This document shows positions 17,910 through 26,397 of a stretch of 62,930 bases of DNA, one piece after another; the stretch's first letter is position 1, and each line of letters begins with the position of its first letter. Origin of the DNA: Rhodococcoides kyotonense (GTDB lineage Bacteria > Actinomycetota > Actinomycetes > Mycobacteriales > Mycobacteriaceae). Below the pieces are notes generated by a model. The model was not told where the DNA came from, ran no database searches, and was given only the letters and a program-made list of their open reading frames with translations. The stretch spans positions 14,522 through 77,451 of the forward strand of contig NZ_LVHI01000019.1 of NCBI RefSeq assembly GCF_001645385.1, read 5' to 3'. Both the position numbers and the translations under genes were made by a program.

Positions 17910-18797
17910 TCAGCCTTTGACCGCACCGGAGGTGAGGCCCTTGATCATGTGGCGTTGCAGGGCGAGGAAGACGACGAGGATGGGAAGGATGGTCAGGACC
18001 GTCGCCGCCATGACCGCACCCCAGTTGGTGTAGCCCTCGCTGTTCTGCAACAGCGTGAGGCCGACCGGAAGCGGTGCGACGGACGAGTCGTCGGACATCA
18101 GGAACGGCCAGAGGTATTCGTTCCATTCGTTCACGATGGTGATGATCGCGAAGGCCACCATCGTCGGTCCCGACAGCGGGAGCACGACACGGAACAGCAG
18201 ACGGAACGAGCCCGCCCCGTCCATGCGCGCAGCCTCGATGATCTCGGCGGGCAGGGACAGGAAGTGATTGCGCATCAGGAACGTACCGAATGCGACGCCT
18301 GCCAACGGGATGATGATGCCCTGGAACGTGTTTCGCCACCCGAGTTCCGAGATCAACGAATAGTTCGAGATCACGGTGATCTGGTTGGGCACCATCAGCG
18401 CTGCGATGATGACGAGGAAGACGATGTTCTTGCCGGGGAACCGCAGGAACACCAGACCGTAGGCGCTGAGCACACCGAGCACGAACTTGATCGACGCGAT
18501 CGCGGTGGTGATGATCAGCGAGTTGCGCAGGTACGTGAAGAACGGCACCTCCGTCGTCGCCTCGCTGTAGTTCTCGGGGCGGAACGAACTCGGCCACCAC
18601 GTGACCGGCTGGACGTAGATGTCACCGCGTTCCTTGAACGACGTGATCAGGATCCAGAACAGCGGCAACCCGATCATGAGCAGCACCAACACCATTGCGA
18701 TGTATCCGAGCACCGTCGACAGGCTGCGCTGACGCTGCGGATCTCGCGGAGCTCGGCGCGTCGGCTCGGTGACGTCTTTCTTCAGGGTGATGGTCAT
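17910..18797 (-). CDS. ugpE: ABC transporter inner-membrane permease UgpE
   Basis: 295 residues with six membrane segments of the MalG/UgpE type. The EAA loop that contacts the ATPase is EAARMDGAGSFRLLFRVVLPLSGPT. The N-terminal 35 residues are cytosolic and basic. The ATG overlaps the ugpA stop as ATGA (18797-18794). Partner of UgpA in the channel. Confidence 0.9.
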   Translation of the reverse strand: MTITLKKDVTEPTRRAPRDPQRQRSLSTVLGYIAMVLVLLMIGLPLFWILITSFKERGDIYVQPVTWWPSSFRPENYSEATTEVPFFTYLRNSLIITTAIASIKFVLGVLSAYGLVFLRFPGKNIVFLVIIAALMVPNQITVISNYSLISELGWRNTFQGIIIPLAGVAFGTFLMRNHFLSLPAEIIEAARMDGAGSFRLLFRVVLPLSGPTMVAFAIITIVNEWNEYLWPFLMSDDSSVAPLPVGLTLLQNSEGYTNWGAVMAATVLTILPILVVFLALQRHMIKGLTSGAVKG

Positions 18798-19741
18798 CGC
18801 TGGTCGTCCCGATCCATGATGCGTACCTGCACGAGCGTGATGATCAGCAGGATGACGAACATGATCGTCGCCACCGTCGCGCCGTAGCCGGCCCGGAAGT
18901 TACGGAAGGTTTCCTCGTACACCTGAAAGACCATCGTGGTGGTGCCGTTCCCGAGGGGGCCACCGCGGGTCATGACGTTGATGATGTCGAAGACCTGCAA
19001 CGAGTTGAGCAGCACGGTGATGGACAGGAAGAACGTCGTCGGACGCAGTTGCGGCAGAAGCACTTTGCGGAACGTCGTCCACTTCGACGCCCGATCGATT
19101 TCGGCCGCCTCCATCAACTCCTTGCGGGTGCCCTGCAGCGCAGCGAGGTAGATGACGAACGTGTAGCCGAGGTTCTTCCACAGGTAGGTCACCGTCACCA
19201 TGAACAGCGCCCACGTGGGATCCTGGTAGAAGTCGGGAGACGAGAACCCTATGCGCTGCAGCAGGTCCTGCACGAGGCCGAAGTTAGGGTCGAACACGAA
19301 CTGGAAGGCGATACCGATGGCGGCGCCGGAGATGACGAACGGCGCGAACACGGCGGACCGGACGAAGTTGCGGCCCCGCAACTTTCGGTCCAGCAGCATC
19401 GCGAGAACGAGCCCGAGCACGAGACTTCCGACGACGGCCGCGACCGTGAAGACGACGGTGTTGGACACGATGGTCCACGTGTCGTCACGCGAGAACCACT
19501 CACGGTAGTTCTCGAAACCGATGAAAGTCGATGTGGGAGAGGACAAGTTCCAGTCGTAGAACGAGAACTGGAAATTCCCGACGAGGGGCCGGTAGGTGAA
19601 CACGGCCAGCAACACGAGGTTGGGTCCGAGGAGGATCAGGAAGAGTGCGTAATCACTCCACGGCCTGCCGAAAAAGCTCTTTCGGCGTGCTGTGGGCAGC
19701 ACTCGTTCCGTTGTTGTACTCACTGCGGGGACTGTGCTCAC
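18794..19741 (-). CDS. ugpA: ABC transporter inner-membrane permease UgpA
   Basis: 315 residues, MalF/UgpA type, six membrane segments preceded by a cytosolic lead of about 28 residues. EAA loop: EAAEIDRASKWTTFRKVLLPQLRPT. It is the first gene of ugpA-ugpE-ugpB-ugpC, the same gene order as in Mycobacterium tuberculosis. The GTG start (19741-19739) forms the end of the right arm of a hairpin (19739-19760), and the only purine-rich stretch (GGTAGG) is inside that hairpin, so either translation is structure-controlled or the transcript is leaderless and the palindrome is an operator. A second GTG six codons later is an alternative start. Confidence 0.88.
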   Translation of the reverse strand: MSTVPAVSTTTERVLPTARRKSFFGRPWSDYALFLILLGPNLVLLAVFTYRPLVGNFQFSFYDWNLSSPTSTFIGFENYREWFSRDDTWTIVSNTVVFTVAAVVGSLVLGLVLAMLLDRKLRGRNFVRSAVFAPFVISGAAIGIAFQFVFDPNFGLVQDLLQRIGFSSPDFYQDPTWALFMVTVTYLWKNLGYTFVIYLAALQGTRKELMEAAEIDRASKWTTFRKVLLPQLRPTTFFLSITVLLNSLQVFDIINVMTRGGPLGNGTTTMVFQVYEETFRNFRAGYGATVATIMFVILLIITLVQVRIMDRDDQR

Positions 19742-19760
19742 CTACCGCGAACGGTAGGTG
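19739..19760 (-). promoter_or_regulatory. Hairpin/operator overlapping the ugpA start codon
   Basis: In the transcribed direction the arms are CACCTACCG and CGGTAGGTG with a four-base loop TTCG. All nine pairs are perfect and the last three bases of the right arm are the GTG start codon. As RNA it would sequester the start; as DNA it is a repressor-type palindrome. Its half-site ACCTAC...GTAGGT resembles the palindrome at 371-388 in front of the desaturase, with two more central bases. Confidence 0.55.
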
Positions 19761-19804
19761 AACGAGACCCCAATTCAGGGAAGCGTCGAAACCAAAACCT
19801 CGGT

Positions 19805-19860
19805 CGTGCGCGCGAATGTACAGCCGGCTACGCATTCGCGCGCACGTGCGGCGGAGCCGC
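19805..19860. repeat. Compound palindromic repeat (copy 2), after the L,D-transpeptidase
   Basis: On the minus strand the TAG of the transpeptidase is followed at once by a small hairpin GCGGC-TCC-GCCGC (19860-19848) and then a palindrome with 14-base arms CGTGCGCGCGAATG (19805-19818 and the complement 19833-19846). This is the same arrangement as after zmp1. It probably terminates the transpeptidase transcript and insulates the ugp promoter, which begins about 45 bases further on. Confidence 0.75.
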
Positions 19861-20751
19861 CTAGCGGTTCCAGTCGCCCAGACCGTCGGCGCCGCTGAGG
19901 GTTCCACCCGCTGTGTTCACGACGACGACCGGGTCACCCTTCTGCGAGTTCTCGAAGAACCACTGGCCGTCCTCGGTGCTGACGTTGAGGCATCCGTGGC
20001 TGGTGTCCTCGGATCCCTGAGCCCATTCCGACCACGGCGCAGCGTGAACGAAGATGCCGCTGTAGGAGATACGCGTCGCGTACTCGACGTAGGTGCGGTA
20101 CCCCTCCGGCGAGTCGACGGGGACGCCGTACGTCGACGAATCCATGTACATGTCGCGGAACTTCTCGCCGACGATGTAGGTGCCGTTCGGGGTTTCGTGC
20201 CCCGGCTTGCCCATCGACGTCGGCATCGTGCGCACGACCTCACCGTTGCGCGTGACCGTGATGGTCTTGGTGGCGTCGTCCGCGGTGGTGATGACCGAGT
20301 CGCCGGTCGAGAAATCGGCGCGAGCGCCACCGGCTTCGACGGTCACCGACGTGTGCGCCGGATAGAACTCGTTCGGGAGCCAGCGAACCTGGGTGTCGTT
20401 GATCCAGTAGAAGTGGCCGTCGACCGACGGCGACGTGGTGACGCGGATGGCGCGCTCGGCTGCGGCACGGTCTCCGATGGCCTCGTCGAACCGGATCGCG
20501 ATCGGCTGCGCGACGCCGACGACCTCACCCGAGTTGGGCGTGATCGACGGGTCCGCGAAGTTCGCGGGTGCGAGCTGTTGCGGCAGGATTTCGGGTGCGG
20601 GAGCGGGGAGGGCCGGATCGGACGAGCCGGGGAAGCCGGGTACTTCCGGGCCGCCGGGCCACAGAGGAGCGGCCTGAGCGGGTCCTGCGAGTGCGACGGC
20701 AGCGGACGCGGCGACCGCAACCAGTGCGATCCGCGAGACGAAAGACTTCAT
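19861..20751 (-). CDS. L,D-transpeptidase (YkuD family)
   Basis: 296 residues. A Sec signal peptide (MKSFVSRIALVAVAASAAVALAG, cleavage near AQA-AP) is followed by a proline-rich linker, an Ig-like domain (about 80-165) and the catalytic YkuD domain with HAAPWS...SHGCLNVS (catalytic Cys in SHGC). Such enzymes make 3-3 crosslinks in peptidoglycan and are carbapenem targets. There is no lipobox, so it resembles the LdtMt1 arrangement rather than a lipoprotein Ldt. Confidence 0.9.
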   Translation of the reverse strand: MKSFVSRIALVAVAASAAVALAGPAQAAPLWPGGPEVPGFPGSSDPALPAPAPEILPQQLAPANFADPSITPNSGEVVGVAQPIAIRFDEAIGDRAAAERAIRVTTSPSVDGHFYWINDTQVRWLPNEFYPAHTSVTVEAGGARADFSTGDSVITTADDATKTITVTRNGEVVRTMPTSMGKPGHETPNGTYIVGEKFRDMYMDSSTYGVPVDSPEGYRTYVEYATRISYSGIFVHAAPWSEWAQGSEDTSHGCLNVSTEDGQWFFENSQKGDPVVVVNTAGGTLSGADGLGDWNR

Positions 20752-20860
20752 GATCGGCTGTCAGTTCCATTCTTCTCGTGCATACGGCCCAGTGAGACCA
20801 CAAGGCATGCGAACCAACTGCCATTAACACACACCAGGCAGTGAATTGCTAATCGGTTCC

Positions 20861-21457
20861 TCAGGCCGAGGTGAGGCCTGCTTTCTTCGCGGCCGATCGA
20901 ATCTGGAATGCCGAGACGACGAACAGAAGTCCGAACACGATCGCGAATACACCGACGAGCCACACCACCGTGAGAATGCCGCTGACCGGGAAGAACACCA
21001 GAACGAGGCCGAACAGCACCTCGATGACGCCTGCGACGAGGAGCATCATCCAGTGCGTCGCGCCCTCGAGGGAACGAAGCCGGAAAGAGCCCGCAATTTC
21101 GAGAATTCCGCCCACTATCGCCCAAATTCCGATGACGAATACCGCGGCGAGTGCCGTTATCTCGGGCCAGACGAATGCGACGATTCCGGCACCCAACGAC
21201 ACGATTCCGCCGAGCAACCACCACACCCAGCCGGACTGCACCTTGCGTGCTCGGATCGATCTGACGATGGCGGAGATGCCGTCGACGACGGCGTAGACAC
21301 CGAAGACGACGACGATCGCCCAGACGGTGACGCCGGGCCACACGAGCGCGACGATGCCGAACGCAATCGCCAGGATGCCGCGGAGCAGGACGGCCCACCA
21401 CAGATCCTTGGCAATACGTAGCAGAGCGTCCTCGTTGTTCGGCAACTGTGTTGACAT
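20861..21457 (-). CDS. HdeD family (DUF308) membrane protein
   Basis: 198 residues with six membrane segments arranged as three DUF308 helix pairs; each repeat has the pattern GIxxxxFGIxxLVWPG (for example GILAIAFGIVALVWPGVT and GIVSLGAGIVAFVWPEIT). HdeD in enteric bacteria belongs to acid resistance, but in actinobacteria the role is unknown. The ATG at 21457 is preferred to the GTG at 21466: AGGTG stands 6 bases ahead, and a GGGAGG lies just upstream of the GTG, so the longer start remains possible. Next to a secreted protein gene on the same strand, 19 bases apart. Confidence 0.8.
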   Translation of the reverse strand: MSTQLPNNEDALLRIAKDLWWAVLLRGILAIAFGIVALVWPGVTVWAIVVVFGVYAVVDGISAIVRSIRARKVQSGWVWWLLGGIVSLGAGIVAFVWPEITALAAVFVIGIWAIVGGILEIAGSFRLRSLEGATHWMMLLVAGVIEVLFGLVLVFFPVSGILTVVWLVGVFAIVFGLLFVVSAFQIRSAAKKAGLTSA

Positions 21458-21476
21458 CGGTAACACCTACCTCCCA

Positions 21477-22028
21477 CTAGGGCAGAGCGACGACAGAACT
21501 CCAGGAACGAACTCCGTCGGACAGGCACACCTGTCCGGTGGTGACGTTGACGGCAAGGCCTGCGCCCGCGTGGCACTGCACCCCTTCGTCTGCGGTCCCG
21601 ACGAAAGTCTGACCACGGTCGAGCGACACGGCGAGGGCCAGAGCGCCCGTGTCGGGGGAGACGATGGACACCGAATCGGCGCCGGTCGACACCGCGGCGA
21701 CGGTCCCCGACTTGGTTTCCGCTGCGGCGACGCCACCGCCGCCTGCCAGTCCGAGGGCGGCGCCTCCGAGTTCGGCGCGCGCGAACGCGACGCCGTCGAG
21801 TGCGCGGGCGTAGGCGTTCGACGTGCCGTCGGTCTGCACTCCGCACGCCGACTTCCCCTCGAGCGCCGTGCTCTGTGCACCCGGTGTACAGACGAGATCC
21901 GTCGCCGACGCGGTACCGGGCGTCAGCAGTGCCGCGGCGATTCCGAGCACCGCAACTGGACCCGCCATCGCGGCCATCCGCTTGAATTCCCCGACGATCC
22001 CCACCACGACAAACCTTCCGCTGCTCAT
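21477..22028 (-). CDS. Secreted protein of unknown function
   Basis: 183 residues. An N-terminal hydrophobic stretch ends in PGTASA-TD, a good signal-peptidase site at about residue 43; the long n-region suggests that a later ATG (MAAMAGPVAVLGIAAALL) could be the true start. The mature part of about 140 residues is Ala/Gly/Val-rich with four Cys (VCTPG, SACGV, VQCHAG, QVCLS), compatible with two disulfides. I do not recognise the family. AAGGGA lies 6 bases before ATG 22028. It likely forms a unit with the HdeD gene 19 bases downstream. Confidence 0.6.
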   Translation of the reverse strand: MSSGRFVVVGIVGEFKRMAAMAGPVAVLGIAAALLTPGTASATDLVCTPGAQSTALEGKSACGVQTDGTSNAYARALDGVAFARAELGGAALGLAGGGGVAAAETKSGTVAAVSTGADSVSIVSPDTGALALAVSLDRGQTFVGTADEGVQCHAGAGLAVNVTTGQVCLSDGVRSWSSVVALP

Positions 22029-22140
22029 CGGTTGTCCCTTGCGTTTGGATTCTGCCACTACTGGGGATGAGATACCGGGTCTACGGACAGAAGAAGTACG
22101 AACCGTCGAGCAGCCGGCGGAGCTCCATCGCAGAACAGGG

Positions 22141-22851
22141 ATGGCATTGATCGATTCTTCGACGGATATTCGCCGAGTTGTCGTGGTAGTACCGGTTCAC
22201 GACGAAGAAGAACTACTGCCAGCGTGTCTGGACGCGCTCGCCGACGGCCGGGCCCAGGTCCCCGACCTCGACGTATTCACGGTCGTCGTGCTGGATTCGT
22301 GTTCCGACGGGTCCGAGTCGATCGCGCGTCGCTGGGCGGACGGGTCGGGCGACCGATCGGTGAGGTCCGTCTCGGCATGCAATGTCGGTGTCGCGCGCGC
22401 GGCCGGCTTCCACGGTCGAGCTGCGTCGCCGGACACGTGGTTCGCGACGACCGATGCCGACAGCGTGACTCGGCCCGATTGGTTGGCGTCACAAATCGCC
22501 CATGCCCGGCGCGGAGCCGGGGCCGTCGCCGGAACGGTCCGCGTCGACCTCGACGGACTGCCTGCCGCGGTGGCCGCTGCCTACCGGTCCGGATACCGCG
22601 AGCATGCAGGCCACCGCCACGTGCACGGCGCGAACCTCGGTGTCCGTGCCGATGTGTACCGACGCGTCGGCGGCTTCGGGCCGCTGCGCACCGACGAGGA
22701 CGTAGACCTGGTTCGACGGCTGGAGCAGGCCGGGATTCCGGTGCTGTACGCGTGCGATTCACCGGTGTCCACGTCGAACCGGCTGTTCGGGCGCGCTCCC
22801 GACGGGTTTGCGGCACATCTTCGTTCGCTCGACGCGGCGGTCCCGCAATGA
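22141..22851 (+). CDS. Family 2 glycosyltransferase
   Basis: 236 residues with GT-A fold features: VVVVVPVHDEEELLPACLDAL at the N-terminus, VVVLDSCSDGSESIA, the DxD-like metal site TTDADS (about residue 100), and ADVYRRVGGFGPLRTDEDVDLVRRLEQAG near the C-terminus. It probably transfers a nucleotide-activated sugar to an unknown acceptor. It has no membrane segments. First gene of a four-gene operon; its TGA overlaps the ATG of the next gene (ATGA, 22848-22851). The start at ATG 22141 has no clear ribosome site. Confidence 0.8.
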   Translation: MALIDSSTDIRRVVVVVPVHDEEELLPACLDALADGRAQVPDLDVFTVVVLDSCSDGSESIARRWADGSGDRSVRSVSACNVGVARAAGFHGRAASPDTWFATTDADSVTRPDWLASQIAHARRGAGAVAGTVRVDLDGLPAAVAAAYRSGYREHAGHRHVHGANLGVRADVYRRVGGFGPLRTDEDVDLVRRLEQAGIPVLYACDSPVSTSNRLFGRAPDGFAAHLRSLDAAVPQ

Positions 22852-23780
22852 TCGACCGCCTTCGAGAATTCTTCGACGCCCCCCTTCCCCTCCCCGGCTC
22901 GGGGCGCACCGAAGAGCGGTGGGATCGGCTGGCGGCGCTGAGCCGCGAAGATACCGTGCTCGGACGGTTCGCCGAGGCTCATGCGGACGCGCTCGCGATC
23001 CTCGCCGAGCTGGGCAGGCCGCAACCGCGCCGCGGACAGATCTGGGGTGTCTGGGCAGCCGAGCCACCGTCGCCGGTTCTGGGGGCCGACGAGACGTCGG
23101 ACGGGTGGACACTGACCGGGGTCAAGCCGTGGTGCTCGGGAGCGCACCTGTGCACCGACGCCCTGGTGACGGCGCGCGTCGGCGATCGACGCAGGCTGTT
23201 CGCCGTCGATCTCACTCAGCCTGCGTGCTCGCCGATTCCGGATACGTGGCACGCAGTGGGTATGGCGGACAGCGATTCCGGCCATGTCCGATTCGACGGC
23301 GCCCGCGCACATCCCGTGGGTGAACCGGGCGCCTATCTCGAACGGCCCGGGTTCTGGCACGGCGCGATCGGTGTAGCCGCCTGTTGGTTCGGCAGCGCCT
23401 GCGGCGTCGCCGACACCCTGCACGCCGCGGTCCGGTCAGGTGCCGACGCCCATGCCGCGGCCCATCTGGGTGCCGTCGCCGCGGGACTGAGCGCCGCATC
23501 GAGCGCGCTGAAAGTTGCTGCAGCCGAGATCGATTCGGACCCGTTCGACTACGACGGCCGAGGCAGGCTACGCGCCAGGACAGTTCGTGCGGTCGTGGAG
23601 AACGCCGCCTCCGATTGCATCGATCGGGTCGGACGCGCGCTCGGCGCAGGACCGTTGTGCATCGACGCCGCGCACGCACGCCGCGTGGCGGATCTGACCG
23701 TCTACCTTCGCCAGTCGCACGCGGAGAGAGACCTCGCCGCGTTGGGTGAGGACGTCGCCGAGGAGAAGAGTCCGTGGTAG
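22848..23780 (+). CDS. Acyl-CoA dehydrogenase-like flavoprotein
   Basis: 310 residues, shorter than ordinary acyl-CoA dehydrogenases (about 380). The middle beta domain is recognisable (QIWGVWAAEPPSP, WTLTGVKPWCSGAHLCTDALV), and the C-terminal helical domain has AAAEIDSDP and YLRQSHAERDLAALGED. The N-terminal helical domain looks abbreviated and no clear catalytic base Glu is evident, so oxidation of a CoA thioester is uncertain; an oxidase or N-oxygenase-like role on a sugar or amine is possible. It is coupled by short overlaps to the glycosyltransferase before it and to the PIG-L gene after it (7 bases). Confidence 0.7.
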   Translation: MIDRLREFFDAPLPLPGSGRTEERWDRLAALSREDTVLGRFAEAHADALAILAELGRPQPRRGQIWGVWAAEPPSPVLGADETSDGWTLTGVKPWCSGAHLCTDALVTARVGDRRRLFAVDLTQPACSPIPDTWHAVGMADSDSGHVRFDGARAHPVGEPGAYLERPGFWHGAIGVAACWFGSACGVADTLHAAVRSGADAHAAAHLGAVAAGLSAASSALKVAAAEIDSDPFDYDGRGRLRARTVRAVVENAASDCIDRVGRALGAGPLCIDAAHARRVADLTVYLRQSHAERDLAALGEDVAEEKSPW

Positions 23781-24514
23781 AGGAGTCGTTCGACGGTTCG
23801 GAAGCCGGCACACCCGAATCCGTCTGGCGCGCATGGCAACACACGTACCCGGCTGCGGATCTCGCGGGGTGCCGCGACATGGTCGTCGTCGCACCGCATC
23901 CCGACGACGAGATTCTCGGCGTCGGCGGACTCGTGTCCACCGCGTCGGCGGCAGGCATCGACGTACGCATCGTGGCGGTCACCGACGGCGGCGGCTCGCA
24001 CGAGGATTCTCCCACCGTGACGAGGGAACACCTGATCGCCGAACGGCCCGAGGAGTCGCGTCGAGCGCTGACGCAGCTGGGTGTCGACGTCGAACCGATC
24101 CGCCTCGGTATCCCGGACGGCGACGTCGCCGCGCACGAGAACGACGTCGCAGAGGCAGTGGCCCGCGTCCTCACACCAGAAAGTTGGTGCCTCACGACGT
24201 GGCGAGGGGACCGCCATCCCGACCACGAGGCCACCGCCCGAGCCTGCCTGACGGCCGCGTCGCGCACCGGAGTACGCGTCATCGAGTATCCGGTATGGAT
24301 GTGGCACTGGGCTCGTCCCGACCATCCCGACGTGCCGTGGGATCGAGCGCACGCCGTCGCTCTCGAGCCGCACGTTCTTGCCGCGAAAAAAGCTGCGGTG
24401 CAGGAGTTTCGGACGCAGATCGCACCGCTCTCGGAGCACCCCGCCGATCGAGCGGTGCTGCCACCGCACGTACTCGACCGACTTCTGCGACCGTACGAGG
24501 TGATCTTCCTGTGA
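23774..24514 (+). CDS. PIG-L family N-acetyl-sugar deacetylase
   Basis: 246 residues. Zinc-binding motifs APHPDDEILG (about residue 39) and HPDH (about residue 152) are intact. PIG-L/LmbE enzymes remove the acetyl group from N-acetylglucosamine conjugates, as MshB does in mycothiol synthesis. The mycothiol enzymes are normally elsewhere, so this one probably acts on the product of the neighbouring glycosyltransferase. GTG start; it overlaps the preceding gene by 7 bases and the next by 4 (GTGA). In some actinobacteria the next gene is fused to this one, which supports a joint function. Confidence 0.85.
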   Translation: MVEESFDGSEAGTPESVWRAWQHTYPAADLAGCRDMVVVAPHPDDEILGVGGLVSTASAAGIDVRIVAVTDGGGSHEDSPTVTREHLIAERPEESRRALTQLGVDVEPIRLGIPDGDVAAHENDVAEAVARVLTPESWCLTTWRGDRHPDHEATARACLTAASRTGVRVIEYPVWMWHWARPDHPDVPWDRAHAVALEPHVLAAKKAAVQEFRTQIAPLSEHPADRAVLPPHVLDRLLRPYEVIFL

Positions 24515-25140
24515 GCGTGCCACCGGCCTACTTCGACGGCGTGTACGCCGAAGGCGAGGACCCGTTCGGTCTCGGCTCGAGCTGGTACGAGGATCGCAAG
24601 TACACGATCACGATGGCGTCGTTACCGCGTCAGCGCTATCGCCGCGCCCTCGAACCGGGATGCTCCGTCGGTGTGCTCACCGAACGGTTGGCCGCGAGGT
24701 GCGACGTTCTGGTGTCCACCGACGTCGTCGATCCACCGATTCGGACGGCCAGGGCACGCGTCGCGTCACCGCACGTGCAGTTCGTGACATGGTCGCTGGC
24801 CGACAGCTGGGAGAGCGTCGGCACGGGGTTCGACCTGATTGTGCTCAGCGAGGTGGGCTACTACCTCGACGAGACCGATCTACGACGCGCACTCGACGAG
24901 TGCGTCCGGCACCTCGAACCGGGCGGAACGCTCGTCGCCGTGCATTGGCGTCATCCTGTGGCGGACTACCCGCTCACCGGGGACCAGGTGCACGACGCCG
25001 TCGCGGACACCGTCGGACTCTCGCGTCTCGGCGGGTACGTCGACGAGGATTTCGTCCTCGAAGTCTTCACCGCGTGGCAGCCCTCGGAAACGTTGGAGAC
25101 GAGGCCCTCGTCGATCGCTCGCGCCGAAGGCCTCGTCTGA
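24511..25140 (+). CDS. SAM-dependent methyltransferase (NodS-like)
   Basis: 209 residues, class I Rossmann methyltransferase. The SAM-binding motif I is RALEPGCSVGVLTERLA; motif II/post-I is VLVSTDVVD, and FDLIVLSEVGYYLDE is motif IV. NodS-type enzymes N-methylate deacetylated glucosamine in Nod factors, a chemistry that would follow logically from the PIG-L step encoded just upstream (inference). GTG start overlapping the PIG-L stop. Last gene of the operon, converging on the metallopeptidase gene with a 5-base gap. Confidence 0.83.
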   Translation: MSVPPAYFDGVYAEGEDPFGLGSSWYEDRKYTITMASLPRQRYRRALEPGCSVGVLTERLAARCDVLVSTDVVDPPIRTARARVASPHVQFVTWSLADSWESVGTGFDLIVLSEVGYYLDETDLRRALDECVRHLEPGGTLVAVHWRHPVADYPLTGDQVHDAVADTVGLSRLGGYVDEDFVLEVFTAWQPSETLETRPSSIARAEGLV

Positions 25141-25145
25141 CGCCG

Positions 25146-26171
25146 CTACACCACGTTCGGTGCGATCAGCAGGTGCACGAACCGCATCTTCTCCATGACC
25201 GCGGGCGGCAGCACGAACGGGTACAGATCCTGGTGGCCCATCGACCGGTTGATCTGGTTGAGCGCCCAGGACAGCGGGAGCCACCACTCGATGATCTGCT
25301 CGAACCCGATGTCGCCCGGCAGCGCGCTGTCCAGCGTCGATCCCGCGGGCGCCATCGCGAACGCCGCCGCGGTGTCGAGGGTGTCGCGGATGTGCAGATA
25401 GTGCGCGAACGTTTCGGCCCAGTCCTCGGCCGGATGCATCGTCGCGTACGACGAGACGTAGTCGTCTTCCCAGTTCTCGGGCGCGCCCTCGCTGTAATGC
25501 CGGTCGAGCGCAGCCTGGTAGTCGGTGTCGGGGTCGCCGAACAGTTCCTCGAACCGTGCGCGATGCTCACCCGTCCCGACCAACACCATCTGGTAGAAGT
25601 GGCCGATCTCGTGTCGGAAGTGACCGACGAGGGTTCGATACGGTTCCGCCATCGACACCCGAAGCTGCTCGCGGTGGACGTCGTCGCCCTCGGCGAGGTC
25701 GAGGGTGATCAGTCCGTTGGCGTGACCCGTCATCACCTGCTGGTCGGCGCTGGACAACAGATCGAAGGCAAGTCCGGTCTCGGGGTCGGCGTCACGGCCG
25801 ATGATCGGTAGACCGAGCTCGGTCAGTTCGAGAACGACGCGACGCTTGTTCGTCTCGGCGTCGGCGTACGCGACCATTGCGTCGAGGTCGTCGTCGGCAG
25901 GCCGTGTCCGCGTGAGCCTGCACGAGACACACAGCTCCTCGCCCTCGGAGGTGTCGACGAGCCAGTTGCACCGAGCGGTGTCGAGGTTGGCGCAGACTCG
26001 CCACGTCGTGCCGTCGACGTCGACTTCCGCTGCACCGTCCTCCGACTTGTCCGGCAGCACGAGCATCGCTCTCGACGGCAGGTGGAACCCGAGCGCACTC
26101 TGGCAGCTCAGGCACAAGGAGTTCTCGAACGACAGCTTCTGACCACACTTGCGGCAGATCAAATCACGCAT
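25146..26171 (-). CDS. Zinc-ribbon-containing putative zinc metallopeptidase
   Basis: 341 residues. The N-terminus carries zinc-ribbon cysteines (CRKCGQ...CLSCQ, later CNWL and CVSC). The catalytic-type motif [13 protein letters not shown] (HExxH, about residue 185) with a downstream Glu/His set ([15 protein letters not shown]) places it in the DUF2248-type putative metallopeptidase family. Substrate and role are unknown; no signal peptide, so it is cytosolic. ATG 26171 is chosen because the ribbon starts immediately (MRDLICRKC); GGAAAG precedes it very closely. Confidence 0.82.
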   Translation of the reverse strand: MRDLICRKCGQKLSFENSLCLSCQSALGFHLPSRAMLVLPDKSEDGAAEVDVDGTTWRVCANLDTARCNWLVDTSEGEELCVSCRLTRTRPADDDLDAMVAYADAETNKRRVVLELTELGLPIIGRDADPETGLAFDLLSSADQQVMTGHANGLITLDLAEGDDVHREQLRVSMAEPYRTLVGHFRHEIGHFYQMVLVGTGEHRARFEELFGDPDTDYQAALDRHYSEGAPENWEDDYVSSYATMHPAEDWAETFAHYLHIRDTLDTAAAFAMAPAGSTLDSALPGDIGFEQIIEWWLPLSWALNQINRSMGHQDLYPFVLPPAVMEKMRFVHLLIAPNVV

Positions 26172-26397
26172 GCTTTCCGACTTTCGTTCCGCACAGACTC
26201 CCGCGACGGCGCTGCGCCGACGCATGAACAAGACCCTCCGACCGATCTATGCTGTCCTGCGAATACACGAATACTTGCAGGCAGCCCCGCACACGATACC
26301 GATGTGGAAGCAATTCGGAGTGGCGGCGGTTGGGTTGTCTGCGCGGGTTTTCCCGGACTGCACGCAACCGAAACCGATCGAGGGGAAACCGTCACCG

